Below are positions 1 to 6,076 of a DNA stretch of 17,619 nucleotides, piece after piece. Both the position numbers and the translations under genes were made by a program. This DNA is from DAOUAE01 sp034433795 (lineage in GTDB: Bacteria > Chloroflexota > UBA6077 > FW602-bin22 > DAOUAE01), in NCBI GenBank assembly GCA_034433795.1, contig DAOUAE010000058.1, forward strand, positions 1 through 17,619. Reading direction: 5' to 3'. Every line of letters begins with the position of its first letter. The first letter of the stretch is position 1. Below the pieces are notes generated by a model. The model saw only the letters and a program-made list of their open reading frames with translations. It made no database searches and was not told the origin of the DNA.

Positions 1-101
1 TTTAATCCGGCCATAAATTTCTCGGGAATCTTCCGCTCTTGGCTGTCATACCAATATATGGTGCACTATCCAACCAGAATCCTCTCTTATCTATCCCCTC
101 A

Positions 102-119
102 CCGGCCGACATCGGCCGG
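102..119. repeat. Perfect inverted repeat (8-bp arms)
   Basis: CCGGCCGA (102-109), a 2-nt spacer CA, then TCGGCCGG (112-119). The arms are perfect reverse complements. It lies in the gene-free left end, about 150 bp past the stop of the minus-strand HEPN gene. The tiny loop fits a protein-binding palindrome or cruciform better than an RNA terminator, and no T tract follows on either strand. In GC-rich DNA, GGCC-type palindromes also arise by chance. Confidence 0.4.
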
Positions 120-138
120 ACGCGTAACGCCAACGGGC

Positions 139-156
139 GCCTCCATCCGCGGAGGC
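139..156. repeat. Short hairpin-forming inverted repeat
   Basis: GCCTCC (139-144), loop ATCCGC, GGAGGC (151-156): perfect 6-bp arms with a 6-nt loop. It is the second of three closely spaced dyads between 102 and 236 in the non-coding left end. No T run follows it. Confidence 0.3.
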
Positions 157-215
157 CTGAATAGCACGGTCTACGCGGCGGAGGCACCACTCAGAGCAGT
201 ATTTGCCGAAGGACT

Positions 216-236
216 GGGCGCCATCCTCTGGCGCCC
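216..236 (-). terminator. Terminator-like hairpin after the HEPN gene
   Basis: GGGCGCCA (216-223), a 5-nt loop, TGGCGCCC (229-236): perfect 8-bp GC-rich arms. On the minus strand it begins about 30 nt after the stop codon of the HEPN gene, the expected place for a transcript end. It lacks the U tract of a canonical intrinsic terminator, so it may instead protect the 3' end or be a weak or U-less terminator. Confidence 0.35.
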
Positions 237-267
237 ACCGACAGGGGGCGAGTCGAGGACAGGATAG

Positions 268-687
268 TCAGCGTGCATCGTTGCCGCCATCCAATTGAAG
301 GCGGAGAAAAGCGTCTACCCGGTCCACGAAGGTCTGCGCCCACTGCAGCACCTCACCGGCACGATCCGGACCTATGTGCACCAACTCCCGGTAATCACCC
401 TGTTGGCGAAGAGCGAACGCCCGGTGAAGCCACCGGCTCATCTCGGGTGGAAATGCGCCCGTCTTTACAAAGTGCCGGTCGAAGAGGGCGATCACCCCAG
501 CGTGCTTTGCTGAACCTTCCCCAATAGAGGTGAGCAGAGCGAGAACAGCGTAGAACATCGCGTCATAGGCCCGGTTTACCACACTCCAGGCACTCCCTCC
601 CTGGCGTTGGAGGAGCAAAGCATCCCCCAGCGTCCCCCGGGCCATTGTGAGCCGATACCGGATGAGCGCCTTGCGCTCTTCGTTCAC
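268..687 (-). CDS. HEPN-domain protein (PF05168-like), partner of MNT nucleotidyltransferase
   Basis: This 139-residue all-helical protein has the signature of the classical HEPN family (PF05168). The segment around residues 39-50 (NRAYDAMFYAVL) matches the usual A-Y-Y-A-M-F helix. KHAGVIALFDRHFVKTG (residues 61-77) and the later LRQQGDYREL are also characteristic of the family. Its ATG overlaps the stop of the upstream nucleotidyltransferase by 4 nt (ATGA), so the two are translationally coupled. MNT/HEPN pairs are known as toxin-antitoxin modules or substrate-binding/nucleotidyl-transfer pairs. I do not see a clean RX4-6H ribonuclease motif (only R-E-L-V-H), so RNase activity is not supported by sequence. 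Family assignment is confident; the toxin role is inferred. Confidence 0.85.
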   Translation of the reverse strand: MNEERKALIRYRLTMARGTLGDALLLQRQGGSAWSVVNRAYDAMFYAVLALLTSIGEGSAKHAGVIALFDRHFVKTGAFPPEMSRWLHRAFALRQQGDYRELVHIGPDRAGEVLQWAQTFVDRVDAFLRLQLDGGNDAR

Positions 688-1019
688 AGGGGTATTCCCT
701 CGCGCTGAACAGCCTGGAAGAAGGGAGACTGACTCAGGACCTTCAACTCATCCTGAGCGACCGGGACCACCGCCAGGACCACCCCGGCGTTTAAGCCAAC
801 CTCCCAGGCAAGGTCACCGATCAGGTCTTCAACTCTTGCATCAAGAACCGGCACCACGACAAGCACGTCGATGTCCGACCCCTCGGTGGCCTCCCCACGG
901 GCACTCGACCCAAACAGAACCACCTTCACCGGGGTCCCGAGGGCCTGCTCCACCCGCTGGTGGAACTCCCGAACAATCTGCTCGATGGTTGCCGATCTCT
1001 CCACAGACATCCGGCGCAT
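684..1019 (-). CDS. Minimal nucleotidyltransferase (MNT), Pol-beta fold
   Basis: A 111-residue protein with the minimal nucleotidyltransferase hallmark GS-X10-DXD: Gly37-Ser38 and Asp49/Asp51 in GSSARGEATEGSDID. These residues hold the nucleotide and metal ions in the Pol-beta superfamily. The N-terminal helix (SATIEQIVREFHQRV) and the length are typical. It is the first gene of a two-gene unit, with its stop overlapping the start of the HEPN gene. By analogy with MntA/HepT, it could act as an antitoxin that nucleotidylates its HEPN partner. The start at 1019 is preceded by a GGAAG-like site about 10 nt upstream; a second in-frame ATG at 1010 is possible. Relatives include kanamycin nucleotidyltransferase-like proteins. 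Confidence 0.85.
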   Translation of the reverse strand: MRRMSVERSATIEQIVREFHQRVEQALGTPVKVVLFGSSARGEATEGSDIDVLVVVPVLDARVEDLIGDLAWEVGLNAGVVLAVVPVAQDELKVLSQSPFFQAVQREGIPL

Positions 1020-1158
1020 GGCTGACAGCTTCCGCCGTTCGGGGCATGCGCCTCCTTAACACCTCCTCCCGCTTGCGGTATACCGGTCGCGGCGCTCGAG
1101 GGCACTCTCCACTATGGGAAGAAACAGCGACCCGAATTTCGCCGTTCACACCTAAAAA

Positions 1159-1178
1159 ATTATACTCTAATCGTTAGA
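1159..1178 (-). promoter_or_regulatory. Possible -10 box with adjacent small palindrome upstream of MNT
   Basis: The minus strand reads a perfect TATAAT (1159-1164), about 140 nt before the MNT start codon. No good -35 hexamer lies at 16-18 nt. Directly upstream of the -10 is TCTAA-CGA-TTAGA (1166-1178), a 5-bp-arm palindrome in the -10/-35 spacer, where an autorepressor could bind. Toxin-antitoxin operons are often autoregulated, but operator function here is an inference from position only. Confidence 0.35.
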
Positions 1179-1325
1179 AACCCGCCGCTCATTGAACACA
1201 ACGGCCGCCCTTCCGCCAACCAGTGAACGGAGATCCTCCCCTTCGAGGCCTGGAAGACAAAGAGGGCAGGGAGCCGGCCCGCGGCGGTTGAAAAGGATTC
1301 CCGTCACCGTCGTGCCCACAAGAAG

Positions 1326-1530
1326 CCGTCGGCTAAAGTCGGCGGTCGCCGGTCAGGGAGAAATCCTTCTGCCGCTCTCCCCAATCCACGCGAACCTCAA
1401 CCCGTGGGTCTGGGTTGGGAGCGGTCAGACTCGGCGGGCGATTCCCCGCGACCATCTGCTCAGTGAGCCAGCCCGTAGTACGCGCGGGCGGCGTGCCCAG
1501 ACGGTGCGGGGCGTCTTGATTGGGGAGATT
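1326..1530 (-). mobile_element. Possible remnant right end of an IS200/IS605-type element
   Basis: On the plus strand, CCGTCGGC-TAAA-GTCGGCGG (1326-1345) forms an 8-bp hairpin with two G.U pairs and a TAAA loop. This is the kind of imperfect subterminal hairpin found at the ends of IS200/IS605 elements. Reading the minus strand into it, a 65-codon open stretch runs from 1530 to a TAG at 1335-1333, inside the hairpin loop. It is preceded immediately by a TGA, so at most it is a fragment. Its composition (APNPDPRVEV, VDWGERQKDF) could be a degraded TnpB tail, but I cannot see the TnpB zinc-finger or catalytic motifs. Weak call. Confidence 0.25.
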
Positions 1531-1709
1531 TCAAGCGCGGCTTTGACCGGGCCAGTCACGGGTCGGCGCTCCGCGCAGCGTGCCCCGGCAATGGCCGACG
1601 GGCTCACCAAGCATCTCCGGTTCTGGCAAGAATTCCCGTCCTTCCCGATGCGACAGGGCTAAAACCAGTCATTACCGAGCATTTCCGCAACTTTCTGTCC
1701 AACATCTCT

Positions 1710-2072
1710 TCATTCCAGCGGGACACTTTCCCCCTGCTCCTCCAGTCGCTTCAGGAGCCTCTCGACCGCGGGTCTCAGATCAGGAGCATCACGACTGGCT
1801 GCTTCCCACACAATGTCCAGATCGATCGCAAAGTAGCCGTGGACCAGCACGTTGCGCATCCCAATTATCCTAGACCATTCAACGCCCGGCGCCAGCGCGC
1901 GCACTTCCTCGGGCAACATCCTCGCTGCCTCGCCGATGATCTGCAGATGACGCACGAACCACCCTTGAAGCAGCTCATCCTGCTCAAAAGCCTCCCGGCC
2001 CCGGGGAAGATAGCGCTCCAGGGCAGCGATCGCCTCCAGAATGTCGCGCCGGCGTTCTTTAGGATCCCTCAG
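1710..2072 (-). CDS. hepT: HepT-family HEPN toxin (DUF86), apparent CTG start
   Basis: A 120-residue HepT/DUF86 ribonuclease toxin. The catalytic RX4HXY motif is intact: RNVLVHGY at residues 73-80, with Arg73, His78 and Tyr80. The preceding helix HLQIIGEAARML and the following IDLDIVWE are classical for the family. In characterised pairs the partner MntA adds AMP to the Tyr of this motif to silence the toxin. The natural N-terminus should be (M)RDPKERRRDILEA. The codon there is CTG (2072-2070), and no ATG, GTG or TTG lies close upstream in frame; the next usable start is far inside mntA. So the gene either uses a rare CTG start coupled to mntA, or its start has been altered by mutation or sequence error. 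Family assignment is secure; expression as read is uncertain. Confidence 0.85.
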   Translation of the reverse strand: MRDPKERRRDILEAIAALERYLPRGREAFEQDELLQGWFVRHLQIIGEAARMLPEEVRALAPGVEWSRIIGMRNVLVHGYFAIDLDIVWEAASRDAPDLRPAVERLLKRLEEQGESVPLE

Positions 2073-2358
2073 AGGGGCAGGGCCTCCCGAAGCACCGGTC
2101 GCGGATGCGGCTCTTGAGCCCGCGCACGGTGACCATGTCCCCTGAGCAGCCCAGAAGGCGCTCCAATTCGTACTGCAAGCCGCCCAGATCGAACAGGCTG
2201 CGACCGGATTCCATCTCCACGAGGAAATCGATGTCGCTCCGCTCGTCGGCCTCGCCGCGGGCGACCGAGCCGAAGACCCGCACATTGCGTGCCCCGTACT
2301 TGGCACAGATGCGCAGGATCTCCTCGCGCTTCTCTGTGAGGAGATCTTTCAGTGTCAT
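2059..2358 (-). CDS. mntA: MntA-type nucleotidyltransferase antitoxin, frameshifted near 3' end
   Basis: A 99-residue frame with the MNT motif GS-X10-DXD (Gly30-Ser31, Asp42, Asp44 in GSVARGEADERSDID), followed by the usual LVEME and a C-terminal half ending LKSRIRDR. MntA proteins O-AMPylate the cognate HepT. After RIRDR the frame reads CFGRPCPSEGS and stops at 2059. Restoring one base around 2095-2097 gives VLREALPL and a TGA at 2071-2069, the typical family ending, which would overlap the hepT CTG as CTGA. One base therefore appears to be missing. A GGGAG ribosome binding site sits 7 nt before the ATG. The catalytic half is unaffected, so even the shifted protein could be active. Confidence 0.85.
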   Translation of the reverse strand: MTLKDLLTEKREEILRICAKYGARNVRVFGSVARGEADERSDIDFLVEMESGRSLFDLGGLQYELERLLGCSGDMVTVRGLKSRIRDRCFGRPCPSEGS

Positions 2359-2404
2359 GTTCTAGCTCCCAGTTGAGGGTGTCCGGTGACCTCCTTCCCC
2401 TTGA

Positions 2405-2797
2405 AAGGCACCCGTTCGTGCAGTTTCAGCGGTTTCCGGGACCCCTGGAACGACCGTGCGGCCGGCCGCAGTGGCCGCTGGACCTGGCGCTGGGGTGCGT
2501 GCAGGTGGTTCTGATCGTTGGCACCGCCAGGGATTGTCGCTGGGCCTGGTGGCTGGCCCGTCCAGTGTACGGCCTCCGGCTGCTTTTGCCGATCGGGAAC
2601 GGGTGGGGCCGTACCTCGTGGGGGCTCCACCGGAGGTCCAGGCCGCCCACGCCCGGCTCTTCGGGCGAACAAAGGCTCTGCCGCCGATGGGCGATCCCCC
2701 GGCGCCGGATGCCAATCATCGGGTGCTCCAGGGGTTGCTCGGGCTGGTGGCCCTGCTCGGCAGCCCGAGACGGCGGGCCTCCGCCGCCGTTCAGTAG
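2405..2797 (+). CDS. Uncertain plus-strand ORF or gene remnant
   Basis: This open frame spans most of the 430-bp gap between mntA and the oxidoreductase. The first possible start is GTG at 2456, which would give 113 residues. From about 2585 onward the frame has high GC at third positions and a protein-like make-up (ADRERVGPYL, PPEVQAAHARLF, NHRVLQGLLGLVALLG). The upstream part looks non-coding. It ends at TAG 2795-2797, overlapping the end of the oxidoreductase gene on the other strand and running through two hairpins. No family was recognised. It could be the 3' fragment of a larger decayed gene; no convincing ribosome binding site was found. Confidence 0.25.
   Translation, partial: KAPVRAVSAVSGTPGTTVRPAAVAAGPGAGVRAGGSDRWHRQGLSLGLVAGPSSVRPPAAFADRERVGPYLVGAPPEVQAAHARLFGRTKALPPMGDPPAPDANHRVLQGLLGLVALLGSPRRRASAAVQ
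2756..2790. terminator. Two adjacent hairpins after the oxidoreductase stop
   Basis: CTCGG-CAGC-CCGAG (2756-2769) and ACGGCGG-GCCTCCG-CCGCCGT (2770-2790) are two perfect, back-to-back stem-loops. On the minus strand the second starts immediately after the restored oxidoreductase stop (2791-2793). The position suits a transcript end, but neither strand has a U tract, so termination would be U-independent or the structures are incidental. Confidence 0.35.
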
Positions 2798-3854
2798 GTC
2801 GGGTCGACCTTGACCTCGTAGCCCAGAGCGGCCGAACGCAGGGCGCCGTCCATGATCACATTGGTCAGAAAGACCCCGCGCGGATCGATGGGCGAGGGCC
2901 GGCCGTCGCGGACCGCCTCGGCGAAGGCCCCCGGATCTTCTCGGCCCACTCGTCCACCGGCCGCAGCCCCTGGACCGTGGCGGTGAGATTGAGGTCGCCG
3001 ATGTGGTGGTTGAAGTAGAGCTCGAGCGGGTTGAGGGCCATCCCACCCTTCGTCCCCAGAAAGAACGTCCGCCCCAGCGAGTCGATGTTGGCCGCCCAGG
3101 AGGACTTCAGGACCAGCACCGCCCCGCTCTCAAAGCGCACGAAGGCCACGGCGAACTCCTCAACCTCCATGTCCTCGGCCCGCCAGGTGCCGCCCCAGCC
3201 CCGGCCCACTCCCGGGTAGCTCTTGCTGAGGTAGTCGGCCGTCATCGCGCTGACGCTGACCGGTTTGGGGTCGCCCATCAGCCAGAGAGCGGTGTGCAGG
3301 GCGTAGACACCGGTGTCCACCAGGGTCCCGGCGCCGGCGGAGGCCTTCTTGACGAACGAGCCGCCGGGAATGTTCCAGCGCCGGTGGGTGACCGCCTCGG
3401 CGTAGTAGATCCATCCCAGCGCGCCCGCGTCCACCACCTGCTTGGCCGCCCGGTGTTCGGCCGAGAAGTCGGGCTGGAAACCGACCATGAGGATCTTGCC
3501 CGAGCCCTCCCAGGCCCGCATAATGGCCCGGGCGTCCTCCAGTGTGGCGGCCATGGGCTTCTCCAGGAGCACGTGCTTGCCGGCGCTGAGGGCGTCCACC
3601 GTCGGCTCGCGGTGGGCCATGTTGAACGTGCAGATGCTCACCGCGTCCATCTCGACCCGCTCCAGCAGGTCGCGGTGGTCGGTAAAGGCGCGATCGGGCG
3701 GCAGGCCCCAGGCGCGGGCGGCCTCCTGGGCCCGCTCGGCGACGATGTCGGCCACGCCGACGATCTCCACCCAGGGGATCTGCTGGAAGTACTTGACGTG
3801 GACGTGGGCGATGCGTCCGGCGCCGATGATGCCGATTCTGACGGTCTGACTCAT
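2791..3854 (-). CDS. Gfo/Idh/MocA-family NAD(P)-dependent oxidoreductase, frameshifted
   Basis: The protein starts with a Rossmann dinucleotide-binding motif (GAGRIA, residues 11-16) and has the family EKP motif (residues 98-100, Lys99 the usual catalytic lysine). Later come DTGVYALHTALWLMG and the alpha/beta C-terminal domain. Members oxidise or reduce sugars, inositols and related polyols; the substrate cannot be predicted. As read, the frame ends at 2865 with an aberrant tail. Adding one base to the G5 run (C5 on plus, 2928-2932) restores AFAEAVRDGRPSPIDPRGVF through VDPTY and a TGA at 2793-2791. That gives about 354 residues, a normal family length. The ATG at 3854 is preferred over 3866 because AGAAGG lies about 12 nt upstream of it and the family begins there. 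The gene is monocistronic and diverges from yjbQ. Confidence 0.9.
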
Positions 3855-3906
3855 TGTGCGCAGCATCCTTCTCTGCGAGAATCAGCCGGTGGGCCGGCCG
3901 CGCCCT

Positions 3907-3935
3907 CTTATACACCATGCCGCGCGGGCTGACGA
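3907..3935 (-). promoter_or_regulatory. Candidate sigma70-type promoter for the oxidoreductase gene
   Basis: On the minus strand, TCGTCA (3930-3935) and TATAAG (3907-3912) are separated by exactly 17 nt. TG sits immediately before the -10. The hexamers match the consensus at 4 of 6 and 5 of 6 positions. The start codon follows about 50 nt downstream. Confidence 0.45.
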
Positions 3936-4026
3936 GAGGGGAAAATTGCGGCGCCGGCGCGCGTGCGGCCATGGTCCGGGCAGGGGGCCGGCGGCCGGCC
4001 GGACGGTTCGCGTGGGAGGTCGACCG

Positions 4027-4443
4027 ATGATCCGACGGCTGACGCTTCAGACCCGTCAGCGCGACGCCATGGAGAACATCACCCCGCTCGTCGAACAGGT
4101 GGTCCGGCAGAGCGGGGTGCGCCAGGGGCTCTGCACCGTGTATATCCCCCACACCACGGCGGCGGTCACCCTCAACGAGAACGCCGACCCGGCGGTGCCC
4201 CGCGACATCCTGGCCCACCTCGACCGGCTGGTCCCCTGGGTGGGCCCCTACGCCCACGCCGAGGGCAACGCCGCCGCCCACATCAAGGCCAGCCTGGTGG
4301 GCCACAGCGTCACCGTGCTCATCGCCGACGGCCGGCTGCAACTGGGAACCTGGCAGGCGATCTTCTTCTGCGAGTTCGACGGCCCCCGCCAGCGGGAGGT
4401 CTGGGTCCAGGTGCTCCCGGCTACCAGCGGCCGAGAAGCCTGA
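4027..4443 (+). CDS. yjbQ: YjbQ family protein (UPF0047)
   Basis: A 138-residue single-domain protein matching the YjbQ/UPF0047 family. It has the conserved PHTTAAV (41-47), NENADP (50-55), the HAEGN...H block (residues 77-85) and the C-terminal G-X-WQ (107-110) followed by EFDGPR (116-121). These His/Glu residues cluster in a trimeric barrel-like fold. Weak thiamine-phosphate synthase activity has been reported for E. coli YjbQ, but its physiological role is unclear. The ATG at 4027 is chosen over longer frames because GGGAGG (4014-4019) sits 7 nt upstream and the family N-terminus aligns there. The gene diverges from the oxidoreductase and converges on the J-protein gene, overlapping its 3' end by 23 bp. 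Confidence 0.93.
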   Translation: MIRRLTLQTRQRDAMENITPLVEQVVRQSGVRQGLCTVYIPHTTAAVTLNENADPAVPRDILAHLDRLVPWVGPYAHAEGNAAAHIKASLVGHSVTVLIADGRLQLGTWQAIFFCEFDGPRQREVWVQVLPATSGREA

Positions 4444-4798
4444 GGAGCCGCCGGAGAGCCCAGAGATCGGCCCAGACGGCCACCTCCATCAGCTCCAGCA
4501 GCGCCGCCAGCCGGACGAAGGGGTCGCCCGGGTCAGCGGGCGCGGTCCAGACCGGCGACGTCCCGCCGCGCGGCGTGGAGGGCCGCCGGGCGGCGTCGTA
4601 GGCGGCCCGGCGGTCGGGGTCGGAGAGGACGGCGTAGGCGGCGTTGATCTCGACCATCCGGGCGTGGGCGGCCGGGTCGCCGGGGTGCCGGTCGGGATGG
4701 TACTGGCGGACCAGGCGCCGGTAGGCCTGACGGATCTCGGCCAGGGTGGCCGTCGGGGCCACGCCCAGAATGGCATAGAGGTCGCGCGGCTCGGTCAT
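4421..4798 (-). CDS. Short J-domain (DnaJ-like) protein
   Basis: A 125-residue protein with an N-terminal J domain at residues 5-70. It has YAILGVAPTA, helix II with basic residues, the invariant HPD tripeptide (34-36) and the helix III ending DPDRRAAYD. J domains stimulate the ATPase of a DnaK partner. There is no Gly/Phe, zinc-finger or substrate-binding domain. A short Pro/Gly linker leads instead to a C-terminal helix rich in Leu, Trp and Arg (LWALRRLLRLLGRW), which could touch a membrane or a specific client. The ATG at 4798 is chosen because GAGGAG lies 6 nt upstream; the GTG at 4816 would place that site inside the gene. It follows psuG by 40 nt and probably ends the long minus-strand operon. 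Confidence 0.9.
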   Translation of the reverse strand: MTEPRDLYAILGVAPTATLAEIRQAYRRLVRQYHPDRHPGDPAAHARMVEINAAYAVLSDPDRRAAYDAARRPSTPRGGTSPVWTAPADPGDPFVRLAALLELMEVAVWADLWALRRLLRLLGRW

Positions 4799-4838
4799 CG
4801 CTGTCTCCTCGGGCACCTACAGTCGGGCCGCCCGCGCT

Positions 4839-5771
4839 CTAGCGGACAGCCTCGCTGGCCACCAGCTGACGGTAGGCCACGGCCACCGCCGCCCCCAGCC
4901 GGGCGTTCGCCCGCAGCAGCGCCAGATTGGCCCGCAGCGTCGCCCCCTGGCTGACCGTGGCCAGCGCCTGCAGCAGATAGGGTGTCACGGCCTTTCCCCG
5001 CACACCGGCCAGTTCGGCCGCCCGCTCGGCCTCAGCCAGCCACCGCTCGACCGCCTCGGCCGCCAGGGCCGCCTCGGCCGGGACCGGCTGGGCCAGAACC
5101 ACCGCCTGGGGCAGCCCCAGCGTCCGCTGGAGATGGAGCAGCCGGGCCGCCGCCGCCGGCGTCTCCACCCGGTGGGCCAGCGGCCGACCGGACCGGGCCA
5201 CGTAGAAGGCCGGGAAGTCGTCGGTCTGGTAGCCGACCACCGGCACCCCCAGCGTCTCCAGCAGTTCGAGCGTGGCCGGGAGGTCCAGGACGCTTTTGGC
5301 CCCGCTGCAGACCACCAGGACCGGGCTGCGGGCCAGCGCTCCCAGGTCAGCCGAAATGTCGAACGTGCGGACGGCCCCCCGGTGGACGCCGCCCAGCCCG
5401 CCGGTGACCATCACCGGGATGCCCACCCAGGCGGCGACCGTCACCGTGGCGCTCACCGTCAGCCCGGCGTCGGCCCCGGCCAGGCACAGGGGCGCCAGGT
5501 CGCCCACGCTGGCTTTGGCCCGATCGTCAGCCGTGGCCAGCCGCTCCTGGAGCGGCGGCTCCAGCCCCACCCGGACCTGGCCGGCCACCAGCCCGATGGC
5601 GGCCGGGACGGCCCCGGCCGCCCGGATGATCGCCTCAAGATCACGCAGCGTCTCCAGATTGACCGGCCAGGGCAGGCCGTGGGTGAGGAACGCCGTCTCC
5701 ACGGCCACCACCGGCTGGCCCTGGGCCAGGGCCGCCTCGACCTCGCCGGCCAGAACGAGCGGGACGGTCAC
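4839..5771 (-). CDS. psuG: Pseudouridine-5'-phosphate glycosidase
   Basis: A 310-residue member of the PsuG (IndA-like) family, which cleaves pseudouridine-5'-phosphate to uracil and ribose-5-phosphate. Visible signatures are VETAFLTHGLPWP (24-36, with the Glu25 position), the Lys86 region, VTGGLGGVHRGA (122-133), FDISADL (137-143) and CSGAKSVLDL (155-164). Lys159 corresponds by spacing to the Schiff-base lysine of E. coli PsuG, and Asp142 and His130 also keep that spacing. The GTG start overlaps the stop of the BON gene (GTGA). The usual partner, the PfkB-type pseudouridine kinase psuK, is not adjacent; the only PfkB protein in the window is the heptose kinase. Its link to a glycan operon is unexplained. 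Confidence 0.93.
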   Translation of the reverse strand: MTVPLVLAGEVEAALAQGQPVVAVETAFLTHGLPWPVNLETLRDLEAIIRAAGAVPAAIGLVAGQVRVGLEPPLQERLATADDRAKASVGDLAPLCLAGADAGLTVSATVTVAAWVGIPVMVTGGLGGVHRGAVRTFDISADLGALARSPVLVVCSGAKSVLDLPATLELLETLGVPVVGYQTDDFPAFYVARSGRPLAHRVETPAAAARLLHLQRTLGLPQAVVLAQPVPAEAALAAEAVERWLAEAERAAELAGVRGKAVTPYLLQALATVSQGATLRANLALLRANARLGAAVAVAYRQLVASEAVR

Positions 5772-6076
5772 GCCGGCGCCTCGCCGGTGGTCAGACCGCC
5801 CGGCGTGGTGACGACGATCTCGTTGCGGACCGCCGCCACCCCCGGAATGCCCCGGGCGATCTCCTCGGCCGCCTGACGCACCTCGGGCCGGTCGGTCTGG
5901 CCGCGCAGGACGATGGCCCCGTCCTCCCAGGCCACGTCGATGTTCACCAGCCGGGTGCGCGGGTTGGCCTGGAGCGCCCAGCGCACCTGCTCGACCAGGG
6001 CCTGGCGCTGCTGCTGGCGATACTGCCAGAGCATCACCGCCCCGGCGCCGATGAGGAAGCCGAACCAGAACTGCAT
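5768..6076 (-). CDS. Membrane-anchored BON-domain protein
   Basis: 102 residues. The N-terminus (residues 1-17, FWFGFLIGAGAVMLW) is a hydrophobic single-pass anchor or uncleaved signal, followed by a basic/Gln-rich stretch (YRQQQRQ). Residues 26-92 form one BON domain, with the pattern VRWALQANP, IDVAWEDGAIVLRG, RPEVRQAAEEIARGIPGVAAVRNEI. BON domains occur in envelope proteins such as OsmY and are thought to bind phospholipid or other envelope ligands. The ATG at 6076 has GGAGGG a few nucleotides upstream. Its start lies 43 nt inside the preceding GT9 frame, and its stop overlaps the psuG start. In this operon it may organise an envelope or glycan component, which is inference. Confidence 0.85.
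   Translation of the reverse strand: MQFWFGFLIGAGAVMLWQYRQQQRQALVEQVRWALQANPRTRLVNIDVAWEDGAIVLRGQTDRPEVRQAAEEIARGIPGVAAVRNEIVVTTPGGLTTGEAPA

Larger units (their letters stand above)
1020..1709. other. Gene-poor spacer between the two MNT/HEPN modules
   Basis: No convincing gene is found in these 690 bases. Open frames exist (for example a plus-strand frame 1192-1662), but they are rich in Arg/Pro/Ser and resemble no family I recognise. The spacer contains an AT-rich promoter-like stretch near 1150-1180 that would serve the upstream MNT gene on the minus strand. It also holds a hairpin of IS200/IS605 style at 1326-1345 next to a 65-codon open stretch. Base composition is visibly less GC-rich than the region beyond 2800. 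Confidence 0.6.

Noticed and set aside
1192..1662. Plus-strand ORF of 156 codons in the spacer
   Set aside because: Composition is Arg/Ser/Pro-rich with no domain, no ribosome site and mixed codon bias; treated as non-coding.
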